A stretch of 19,536 nt of DNA. It comes from an uncultured Bacilli bacterium. Its GTDB lineage: Bacteria > Bacillota_I > Bacilli_A > RF39 > UBA660. Both the position numbers and the translations under genes were made by a program. The stretch is from positions 1 to 19,536 of the forward strand of contig CANRKE010000014.1 of the NCBI GenBank assembly GCA_947631135.1. The letters are read 5' to 3'. This document shows, piece by piece, positions 7,387 through 13,576 of the stretch. The notes under the pieces are model-generated. The model saw only the letters and a program-made list of their open reading frames with translations, made no database searches and was not told the DNA's origin. Numbering within the stretch: the first letter of the stretch is position 1; the number at the start of each line of letters is the position of its first letter.

Positions 7387-7497
7387 GTAATTGTGATAGG
7401 GTAGGTCCTCTCCATAAAAATATGTACAAACATATGTTTGGTATGGGGGGGGTCATACTTATAAGACCTAATAACTTACCTTAGGATGAGGTAGGTG
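7387..7497 (+). ncRNA. Structured 5' leader (candidate cis-regulatory RNA) with SD-sequestering hairpin
   Basis: Seen directly: a long hairpin 7404-7454 in which CCTCTCCATA (7407-7416) pairs with TATGGGGGGG (7442-7451), with two U-G pairs. It is capped by AAATATG/CATAT-G-TTT around the loop 7425-7430. TAGGTC (7402-7407) can also pair with GACCTA (7465-7470). Then ACTTACCT (7474-7481) pairs with AGGTAGGT (7489-7496), burying the ribosome binding site in an 8-bp stem with a 7-nt loop. The same ACTTACCT can instead pair with GGGTAGGT at 7399-7406. These competing pairings are the layout of a translational switch. I do not recognise it as a known riboswitch class. Function and ligand are inference. 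Confidence 0.5.
7445..7452. repeat. G8 homopolymer in the leader
   Basis: Eight consecutive G residues in a genome with few G runs. They form the 3' side of the main leader hairpin. Homopolymeric G tracts are classical sites of slipped-strand length change, so this one may switch or tune the downstream surface gene. Confidence 0.6.
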
Positions 7498-7503
7498 TTT
7501 TAT

Positions 7504-9054
7504 TTGAAAAAGAATAATAAGAAAAAAAGAAATAGTAAAATAATATTGATAGTAATAATATCAATAATGGTATTACTAATTGGTAGTACATTAGCATACT
7601 TAATAGTAACTAATAAAGGTAATGATAAAGATTACATAACAATGGATAATATAGATATAGAATATGTTGATGGTGAATCTATCAGAAATAATGATTTACA
7701 AATACCAATGAATGAAGATGAGGTGCTTAAGTATGCACCTAAACATGAATTTAGTGTAAGAAATAATAATAACAAAGAAGTATATTTAAGATTTAAATTA
7801 ACCAATTTAAATATTGATAAAGAAATATATAGTGATAGTAATTTAAGATATAGTTTGTATCATAATGATGATAAAATTGGAGGTGGATCATTTGAGGCAT
7901 ATGATGAAAAAACAAAGGAATTAATACTTTTAACAAACATAAAACAAAATGCATCATCAGAAGAAAATTATCAATTATATATTTGGATAAGAGATAATGG
8001 AGGAAATCAAAATCATTTTTTAAATATGAATTTAGATGGAAAAATAAAAGTAGAAGGATATGATAAAGAATTACCAACATTAGCTAGTGCGATACTAGGT
8101 AAGAATAATAAAAACGTAATAACTGAAACACCAGATTTCAGTAAAGTTGCAGTATCTCAAGAATATTATGATACATTACCAGAGTCAGGTATTACTAGTG
8201 ATGATACAACGAAAGTAAATGCAGTAGTCGAAAATGGTTTATATTCTGATTTTGATGATGATGGAGAAACATATTACTATCGAGGACATATTGAAAACAA
8301 CTATGTAAAAATACCTGGCCTAAAATGGACTAATGATGATGAATATCATAAAAAAGGTGAAGATATGTTATTTAGGATAGTAAGAATAAATGGAGATGGA
8401 ACAATTAGAATAATTGCAGATAGCTCTATTGGAAAAAGTGAGTTTAATAAAGAATATAATGAAGAAAAATATGTTGGGTATACATACGACAACAATAAAA
8501 CATGTACAAAAAATAGTATATGTAATGGAAGTGAGGGAACACCATCAACAATAAAATCATTCTTAGATGAATGGTATCAAAATAATATTAAAGGAAAATA
8601 TAATTCATTGTTTTCAACCTCAAGATATTGTAATGACACATCAATATATTATGAAGAAAATAATATTATAAATTATGGAACACATGATAGAATATATAGT
8701 AAAAAATACCCTACATTTATATGTCCAAACACAAACAAATTATATGGTGGAGAATATAATTTAAAGATAGGACTATTATCAGCTGATGAAGCAGTTTTTG
8801 CAGGTGGAAAGTATGCTACTTATAATAACAACTATTATTTATCAAGTAGTAATTCTAGTAGGTGGCTGGGATCACCTCTCTTATTCAATGGTGCTAGAGC
8901 ACGTGGATTATTTATCCGTGAAACTACTAGTATTAGTAACGATAATCTCGACCGTATCTATGCCGTTGTTCCTGTTTTCAATCTTAAATTTAATATAATG
9001 TTTATTAGTGGAAACGGTACTAAGAATTTACCATACATAATAAAAATTAATTAA
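7504..9054 (+). CDS. Surface protein: SipW/TasA-like N-terminus and C-terminal lectin-fold domain with hypervariable segment
   Basis: The N-terminus is a basic stretch (KKNNKKKRN) then a hydrophobic segment (IILIVIISIMVLLIGSTLAY), a signal or anchor. Its ending and the following ITMDNIDIEYVDG resemble SipW-cognate/TasA-type exported proteins. About residues 40-190 look like a beta sandwich. From about 235, the motifs NGLYSDFDDDGETYYYRG, MLFRIVRINGDGTIRIIAD and GLLSADEAVFAGGKY, then SRWLGSP and the closing PVFNLKFNI, GNGTKNLPYIIK, match a large family of lectin-fold (FGE/C-type-lectin-like) surface proteins of gut Firmicutes. In that family, the part between SP and RPV varies strongly. Here that part (8878-8985) has DGR-like composition. 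The start is uncertain: TTG 7504 is 6 nt after AGGTG (7493-7497), while GTG 7495 is only 3 nt after GATGAGG. Binding partner is unknown. Confidence 0.8.
   Translation: MKKNNKKKRNSKIILIVIISIMVLLIGSTLAYLIVTNKGNDKDYITMDNIDIEYVDGESIRNNDLQIPMNEDEVLKYAPKHEFSVRNNNNKEVYLRFKLTNLNIDKEIYSDSNLRYSLYHNDDKIGGGSFEAYDEKTKELILLTNIKQNASSEENYQLYIWIRDNGGNQNHFLNMNLDGKIKVEGYDKELPTLASAILGKNNKNVITETPDFSKVAVSQEYYDTLPESGITSDDTTKVNAVVENGLYSDFDDDGETYYYRGHIENNYVKIPGLKWTNDDEYHKKGEDMLFRIVRINGDGTIRIIADSSIGKSEFNKEYNEEKYVGYTYDNNKTCTKNSICNGSEGTPSTIKSFLDEWYQNNIKGKYNSLFSTSRYCNDTSIYYEENNIINYGTHDRIYSKKYPTFICPNTNKLYGGEYNLKIGLLSADEAVFAGGKYATYNNNYYLSSSNSSRWLGSPLLFNGARARGLFIRETTSISNDNLDRIYAVVPVFNLKFNIMFISGNGTKNLPYIIKIN
8878..8985 (+). 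other. Candidate DGR-type variable region in the lectin-fold domain
   Basis: By hand count, bases 8861-8980 hold 27 A in 120 against 48 in 120 at 8701-8820, while G+C rises from 37 to 51. Of 34 codons at 8878-8979, nine end in C (CTC, TTC, ATC, AAC, CTC, GAC, ATC, GCC, TTC), rare elsewhere in this gene, and many others are NNT. This is what adenine-specific mutagenesis of AAC and AAT template codons leaves behind. The position just after WLGSP and before the conserved NLK...GNGTKN...PYIIK ending is where such proteins vary. No template repeat or reverse transcriptase is in the window. Confidence 0.5.
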
Positions 9055-9098
9055 ATTATAAAAGTTAAGGTGTTTTTTAAACTCAACAAATGTATAAG

Positions 9099-9118
9099 AA
9101 AAAGTCTTATGACTTTTT
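9099..9118 (+). terminator. Hairpin downstream of the surface-protein gene, probable terminator
   Basis: AAAAAGTC (9099-9106) and GACTTTTT (9111-9118) form a perfect 8-bp stem with a 4-nt loop ending in five T. An alternative stem, ATAAGA (9094-9099) with TCTTAT (9105-9110), shares the same bases. It works as a weak terminator; a DNA cruciform role after a variable region is a more speculative reading. Confidence 0.55.
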
Positions 9119-9349
9119 AAATAATAAAATTAAGAAAGAACGATATCACTTTTAAGTTCAATTCTTTATTCAAACGTATATTATAATATTAACAAACTAG
9201 TGTATGTCTTATAATAAATGAAAGAAAGTTTTATGTATAATTCGTAAAAAATAATAATGAAATATAGGTTATATCATGAAGGACTATAGTTATTATAACT
9301 TATTTAATGTAAATAATTAGAATAAATTTCTAATTAATATATACGTTTG

Positions 9350-9427
9350 ATGAAAAAGAATCAAGCAAGAGGTTATACAAATGTTAATACAGACATGCGT
9401 GAGTTAAAATCGTTGATGTTTAATTGA
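9350..9427 (+). CDS. Doubtful 25-codon frame
   Basis: ATG 9350 to TGA 9425-9427 encodes MKKNQARGYTNVNTDMRELK plus five residues. There is no ribosome binding site. The composition is more protein-like than the rest of the gap, so it may be a remnant of a decayed gene. I do not recognise it. Confidence 0.12.
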   Translation: MKKNQARGYTNVNTDMRELKSLMFN

Positions 9428-9552
9428 ACAAAAGAAATATAAATTTATATTAACTTTATTTGTTTTATTGCTCTTTATTTTTAATTTTTTTTATTTAGAC
9501 TTTTAATGATTAAAATATTTACATAATATCATAATATATAATGGTGGTATAT

Positions 9553-10749
9553 ATGATAGATAACTATAAAATAAAGACTGATAATGAAGAAGAAATATTA
9601 TTTTTATATATTAATTATAATTATGATATTAATAGTATAAATATGGATAAAAAAGGAATAATCAGAAATATAAGAGATTATATATTAGAACATAGGATAA
9701 ATTTTAATGGTAATAAAATTAAGTTAGTAGTAAGTGGTATAGTTTTATGTACATTAATATTAAATAGAAATGTTAAAATTGATAATAATTTAGATAATAA
9801 TAATTATAGTTATATATCTAGTATAATATTTGATTCAGATTATAGTATAAAATTAAATGATTATATGATTCGTAATCAAAGTAATAAAGAAGTACAAGAT
9901 AACATAGTTGAAGAAATAAATGTTAATGATGAAATATTAGAATCAGATAAAGATGATTTAATTACAGTACATAGAAGTAATGGTGAGATTGTTCAATTAC
10001 CTTTAGATGATTATTTAATTGGTGTAGTTGCAGCAGAAATGCCAGCATCTTTTAATAAGTGTGCACTTGAAGCACAAGCTATTGTATCTAGAACTTATAC
10101 TTTAAAATTAATAAAAGAAAATAAGATATTAACAGATAATAATTCTACACAAAATTATAAAGATAATGAAGAATTAAAAATGTATTGGGGTTTAGAATTT
10201 GATAATAATTATAATAAAATTAAGGAAGCAGTATATAATACTAAAGATATAGTAATTACATATGATAATGAACTTATTGATGCAACATTTTTTAGTACAA
10301 GTAATGGAAGTACTGAAGATGCAATAAACGTATGGGGATATGAAATACCTTATTTAAAATCTGTTGATAGTTCTTTTGATATTAATACTTCACAATATTA
10401 TTTTGAACAAACTTTTAGCTATGATGAAATAAGTGAATTATTAAATGTTGGAATAAGTAATGATACAAATATAATTTTATATAAAAATGATAGTGGTAGG
10501 GTTAGTGTAGTTTATTTAGATGGTATTGCATTTAGTGGTGTTAATTTTAGAAATATATTAGGATTAAGAAGTACAGATTTCGATATAATAAAAGATGATA
10601 ATTCAATAAAAATTATAACACGTGGATATGGACATGGAGTTGGTATGAGTCAATATGGAGCAAATTATTTAGCAAATAGGGGATATAATCATGAGCAGAT
10701 TATAAAATATTATTATAAAGATGTTGAATTATCCAATAATTATAAATAA
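9553..10749 (+). CDS. spoIID: SpoIID/LytB-domain protein (peptidoglycan lytic transglycosylase family)
   Basis: SpoIID cleaves glycan strands lacking stem peptides. In spore formers it drives engulfment; homologues in non-sporulating bacteria act in wall turnover. From ATG 9553, residues about 57-72 (IKLVVSGIVLCTLILN) are the only membrane segment, after a cytoplasmic stretch of about 55. The SpoIID domain covers about 130-395: LDDYLIGVVAAEMPASFN with predicted catalytic Glu162, ALEAQAIVSRTYTLK, STSNGSTEDAINVWG, and the ending ITRGYGHGVGMSQYGANYLA. I prefer ATG 9553 over ATG 9541 because GGTGG (9543-9547) lies 5 nt before it and inside the longer version. The symbol is by homology: nothing else here shows sporulation. 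A small GatD-like gene follows 72 nt later. Confidence 0.85.
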   Translation: MIDNYKIKTDNEEEILFLYINYNYDINSINMDKKGIIRNIRDYILEHRINFNGNKIKLVVSGIVLCTLILNRNVKIDNNLDNNNYSYISSIIFDSDYSIKLNDYMIRNQSNKEVQDNIVEEINVNDEILESDKDDLITVHRSNGEIVQLPLDDYLIGVVAAEMPASFNKCALEAQAIVSRTYTLKLIKENKILTDNNSTQNYKDNEELKMYWGLEFDNNYNKIKEAVYNTKDIVITYDNELIDATFFSTSNGSTEDAINVWGYEIPYLKSVDSSFDINTSQYYFEQTFSYDEISELLNVGISNDTNIILYKNDSGRVSVVYLDGIAFSGVNFRNILGLRSTDFDIIKDDNSIKIITRGYGHGVGMSQYGANYLANRGYNHEQIIKYYYKDVELSNNYK

Positions 10750-10821
10750 ATTACCAATAAACGACAATATATTATTTTATTATTGTGTATTATTATTGTA
10801 GTAATATATGGAGGTATGTTT

Positions 10822-11310
10822 ATGGTATTTAAAGTTCTTTATTTATATCCTAATTTTAATTATATATATAATCATAATATTATTTTAAAAGTATTATCTA
10901 ATAAATTAAAAATTAAAAATATAAATATGATAATAGATACTTATACTATTGGTGATCCATCTTTAGAATTATCAGAGTATGATTTAGTATTTATGGGAAT
11001 ATATAATTTAAGAGAAAAAACTATAATAGTAAATGATTTAAAAAAATATATTAATAAAATTAAAAGATTTATGTTTGATAAGACTTTATTTCTAATTTAT
11101 GATGATTTCTTTTATGAATTTAATTCAATTTTAAATATTAGTAATAATAAAGAGATAAAGAATAAATATAGTTTATTTAATACTAAAAATAATTGTCTAT
11201 GTATTAAGTATAGTAAAACTGATTTAATATTAAATAATGATATATTGGATAATATTATTAATTATTATTTTAATTTTAAAAAGGTTGAACAGAGTATTAA
11301 AAATGTTTAA
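10822..11310 (+). CDS. Small protein resembling a truncated, nucleophile-less GatD-type glutamine amidotransferase
   Basis: The 162-residue protein follows GGAGG (10810-10814) at 7 nt; the in-frame codons upstream of 10822 overlap that site and are not likely used. I recognise a pattern like the class I amidotransferase GatD (MurT partner in lipid II amidation): LYLYPNFNYIYNHNIILKVL stands where GatD has its LNLYGDRGN segment, then EYDLVFMGIYNLREKTIIVNDL parallels the DLVFIGGG.DREQ..V..DL segment. Where GatD has the nucleophile in CGGYQ, this protein has I-Tyr93-Asp94-Asp95-F, and it ends before the catalytic His. If the likeness is right, it cannot be an active glutaminase. The evidence is pattern memory only, so 'unknown protein' remains a fair alternative. 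It is probably co-transcribed with the SpoIID gene. Confidence 0.6.
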   Translation: MVFKVLYLYPNFNYIYNHNIILKVLSNKLKIKNINMIIDTYTIGDPSLELSEYDLVFMGIYNLREKTIIVNDLKKYINKIKRFMFDKTLFLIYDDFFYEFNSILNISNNKEIKNKYSLFNTKNNCLCIKYSKTDLILNNDILDNIINYYFNFKKVEQSIKNV

Positions 11311-11425
11311 TATATACATTTAATGTAACTATATAATAAACTTATAATATTTTAAAATCTATGGATAAGTACATTATCATTTTTAAAAGATATACATATA
11401 TTATTACAGAAAAAAAGGTGATAAG

Positions 11426-12508
11426 GTGAAAATATGTGTATATGCGATTAGCAAAAATGAAGAAAAGTTTGTTGATAGATGGTATAAATCTATGAGTGAA
11501 GCTGATGAAATATATGTACTTGATACAGGGTCTAATGATAAGACTGTTGAAAAATTAAAAAAATTAGGTGCAAAAGTAAAAGTTAAAAAATATGATAAAT
11601 GGAGATTTGATGTTGCTAGAAATGACTCACTTGATATGGTACCATTAGATACAGATATATGTGTATGTACAGATTTAGATGAAGTATTTAATAAAGGGTG
11701 GAGAAAAAATCTAGAAAAAGTTTGGAAGAATGACACCACTCGATTAAATTATATTTATAATTGGAGTTTAGATGAAAACAATAAACCTGTTGTAACTTTT
11801 TATTATGATAAAATTCATTCAAGAAAAAATTATAAGTGGATATATCCAGTACATGAAGTTTTAAAATATACTGGCAATAATAAAGAAATATATTCAAAAT
11901 GTGATGATATAATTTTAAATCACTATCCTGATCGTACAAAGTCAAGAAGTAGTTATCTATCACTATTGGAATTATCTGTTAAGGAAGATCCAACAAATGA
12001 TAGACATCTTCACTATTTAGGTAGAGAGTATATGTATTATGGTAGATGGAATGAAGCTATTGATACACTTATAAAACATATATATTTAAAAAATTCAACT
12101 TGGAGGGATGAAAGATGTGCATCAATGAGGTTCATAGCCCGTTGTTATAAAAATATAAATAGATTTGATGAAGCAAGAATGTGGCTTGATAAAGCAATTG
12201 ATGAAGCACCATATTTAAGAGATCCATATATGGAGAGTGCTCTTCTTGATTATCAACTTGGTGATTATGAAAAATTAAAAGACCATTGTCTTATGGCATT
12301 ATCAATTAATAAACATCAAAAAACATATATAAATGAAGTATTTAGTTGGGATAATACAGTATATGATCTTCTGTCTATTGCTTACTTTAATTTAGGTAAC
12401 TATAAAGAATCATTAGATAATATTAATAAAGCATTAGAATATGATAAAGATAATGAAAGATTATTAAATAATAAAAAAATAGTGGAAGATGTGATTGATA
12501 AAATTTGA
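11426..12508 (+). CDS. Family 2-like glycosyltransferase with C-terminal TPR repeats
   Basis: It likely transfers a sugar from a nucleotide-sugar donor in the cytoplasm. The first ~190 residues form a GT-A domain: the ICVYAISKNEEKFVDRWYKS opening, LDTGSNDKT (Asp33-Thr-Gly-Ser-Asn-Asp38), WRFDVARNDSL, and the metal-binding D83-L-D85-E86 in CTDLDEVF. Residues about 190-355 hold three to four TPR repeats (HLHYLGREYMYYGRWNEAID, RFIARCYKNINRFDEARMWL, LLSIAYFNLGNYKESLDNIN), typical of protein- or glycan-binding scaffolds in this glycosyltransferase subgroup. There is no membrane segment. GTG 11426 follows AAGGTG (11415-11420) at 5 nt. No other polysaccharide genes are nearby, so acceptor and product are unknown; the neighbouring surface protein is a conceivable but unproven target. 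Confidence 0.85.
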   Translation: MKICVYAISKNEEKFVDRWYKSMSEADEIYVLDTGSNDKTVEKLKKLGAKVKVKKYDKWRFDVARNDSLDMVPLDTDICVCTDLDEVFNKGWRKNLEKVWKNDTTRLNYIYNWSLDENNKPVVTFYYDKIHSRKNYKWIYPVHEVLKYTGNNKEIYSKCDDIILNHYPDRTKSRSSYLSLLELSVKEDPTNDRHLHYLGREYMYYGRWNEAIDTLIKHIYLKNSTWRDERCASMRFIARCYKNINRFDEARMWLDKAIDEAPYLRDPYMESALLDYQLGDYEKLKDHCLMALSINKHQKTYINEVFSWDNTVYDLLSIAYFNLGNYKESLDNINKALEYDKDNERLLNNKKIVEDVIDKI

Positions 12509-12533
12509 CAAAATGTTAATAGTGTTATACAAT
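12505..12533 (+). promoter_or_regulatory. Near-consensus promoter for the 68-residue protein
   Basis: -35 TTGACA at 12505-12510, 17-nt spacer, -10 TACAAT at 12528-12533. The -35 box overlaps the stop codon of the glycosyltransferase gene (12506-12508). One of the best promoters in the window, for one of its smallest genes. Confidence 0.75.
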
Positions 12534-12561
12534 AATACTCGTTAAAGGGGGGATATAATAC

Positions 12562-12768
12562 ATGATGTATTCACAAAATAATAAAATAAAATTTAAAAAA
12601 TATCTAGAATTAGGGAAAGCTTTATTTGATTATTTTAGTGGTAATAAATTATCCGAATATCAATTAGATTTAGTAACTAATTCTGATACTATAGAAAAAT
12701 TATCATCTATGAGATTAATTTCAGAAATGTATAATGATAATAAAAATAATGTATGTATTAAAAGGTAG
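12562..12768 (+). CDS. Hypothetical small protein, 68 aa
   Basis: I do not recognise this family. Two adjacent ATGs (12562 and 12565) follow a G6 ribosome binding site (12547-12552). The product is basic, cytoplasmic and probably helical (KYLELGKALFDYFSGNKLSE), without cysteine pattern beyond one near the end or a membrane segment. It has its own near-consensus promoter and ends inside a terminator stem shared with the opposing gene, so it forms an independent unit. High predicted expression plus small size could fit a regulator or small structural protein, but nothing in the sequence shows which. Confidence 0.7.
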   Translation: MMYSQNNKIKFKKYLELGKALFDYFSGNKLSEYQLDLVTNSDTIEKLSSMRLISEMYNDNKNNVCIKR

Positions 12769-12788
12769 TATTTACTCTATCTTTTAAT
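12757..12788. terminator. Shared terminator between convergent genes
   Basis: Bases 12757-12768 pair with 12777-12788 in a 12-bp stem (one G-U pair) with an 8-nt loop. T-rich runs follow on the plus strand (TTTTAATTTTTAATTTT) and, more weakly, on the minus strand. Both stop codons, TAG 12766-12768 (plus) and the complement of 12784-12786 (minus), lie within the stem. Confidence 0.75.
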
Positions 12789-13449
12789 TTTTAATTTTAT
12801 CTATTTCATACTTAATAAGTTCATCATAAAAACTTTCTAATAAAAACATATAACTATCAAATATCATTTGTTTTTCTATCATTTCATTAATACGATTATT
12901 ATACCAATTAATTTTATATGAAGTATCTTTTCTTTTATCCAATATAGTATCATTTAGGAGTTTTTCTGACTTAACAAAAGCTATTATATTTTTATATTTA
13001 TTTTTTATTTTTTCATACTTATTAATTATTTTTTTATTACTTATTCTTTTTAATAAGTATTCTATTTTATCATGTAAATCCTTTATATTATTCATATAAT
13101 TATCAGTATTAGTGTTTTTAATATAAAATTTATATTCATTATATACATATGATAATTTTTTATTTAGATTATTAATATCATATCTTTCTTTTAAGTTATT
13201 AATATTTATCAGTTTACTTTTTTTAGTATTTAGGTTTTTCTTTAAATTATTTTTCATTTTATTATAATTAATATATATTAAATCTAAGTTTTGATCTTTT
13301 TCTTTAATAGATGCTATTTCACTAATTGTTTTATTTTCTAAATTAAATAGAACATCAATATCTAAATTATGTTTATTAAGTTTTTTTATATCATCAAATC
13401 TATCATTATTTTCATCAGTTAAACTAGTTATTAAATTATTTATATTCAT
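12784..13449 (-). CDS. Hypothetical helical / coiled-coil protein, 221 aa
   Basis: The only minus-strand gene I support across the main body of the window. No known family is evident. The protein is almost wholly helical, very rich in Lys, Asn, Ile and Leu, with heptad-like stretches (for example DLIYINYNKMKNNLKKNLNT and LHDKIEYLLKRISNKKIINK), so an extended coiled coil is likely. There is no signal peptide or membrane segment. I chose the ATG at 13449-13447 because GAGGGTG on the minus strand lies 6 nt upstream; a longer TTG start at 13464 would overlap that site. It is transcribed divergently from gltX and converges on a shared terminator. Function unknown. Confidence 0.7.
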   Translation of the reverse strand: MNINNLITSLTDENNDRFDDIKKLNKHNLDIDVLFNLENKTISEIASIKEKDQNLDLIYINYNKMKNNLKKNLNTKKSKLININNLKERYDINNLNKKLSYVYNEYKFYIKNTNTDNYMNNIKDLHDKIEYLLKRISNKKIINKYEKIKNKYKNIIAFVKSEKLLNDTILDKRKDTSYKINWYNNRINEMIEKQMIFDSYMFLLESFYDELIKYEIDKIKN

Positions 13450-13540
13450 TTTCTTCACCCTCAATTATAATATTACAACTTTTATATGTAATATTTTATC
13501 GAATAAAAGTCTAAAAATTATTTTAAATATTTATAATGTA

Positions 13541-13549
13541 TGATACAAT
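13541..13549 (+). promoter_or_regulatory. Extended -10 promoter for gltX
   Basis: TG at 13541-13542 and -10 TACAAT at 13544-13549, with only a poor -35 (TTTTAA, 13521-13526, 17-nt spacer). The transcript would start near 13556, leaving about 20 nt before the ATG. That excludes a T-box leader from this promoter. A second TATAAT (13532-13537) is an alternative. Confidence 0.5.
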
Positions 13550-13576
13550 AAATGTATTAGAAAAGGACGGGATATT

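Larger units (their letters stand above)
9055..9552. other. Gene-poor gap of about 500 bases
   Basis: No convincing gene is seen. Contents: two overlapping hairpins at 9094-9118, a 16-bp perfect palindrome at 9436-9451, T-rich tracts at 9460-9500, and one 25-codon frame at 9350-9427 without a ribosome binding site. I looked for a DGR template matching 8878-8985 and for tRNA-like arms and found neither. The segment 9341-9427 is richer in G+C than its surroundings and could be the remains of a gene or a small RNA. Confidence 0.6.

Noticed and set aside
8786..8998. Frame-shifted 70-codon frame over the variable region
   Set aside because: The main frame is continuous through the region and gives the conserved NLK...GNGTKN...PYIIK ending; the other frame has no start signals.
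9522..9537. Sigma-E-type promoter (CATA-like words) before the SpoIID gene
   Set aside because: CATAATAT words occur, but the spacing to any -35-like ATATT is 2 or 10 nt rather than about 14.
9537..9542. TATAAT as -10 box for the SpoIID gene
   Set aside because: It would place the transcript start at about 9549, only a few bases before the ATG 9553 and after part of the ribosome binding site.
9055..9552. DGR template repeat for the variable region
   Set aside because: I compared the gap with 8861-8990 allowing changes only at A; no run of shared C, G and T positions lines up.
13465..13576. T-box leader for gltX or cysS
   Set aside because: The gltX leader is about 20 nt and the gltX-cysS gap is 49 nt, both too short, and no T-box sequence is seen.
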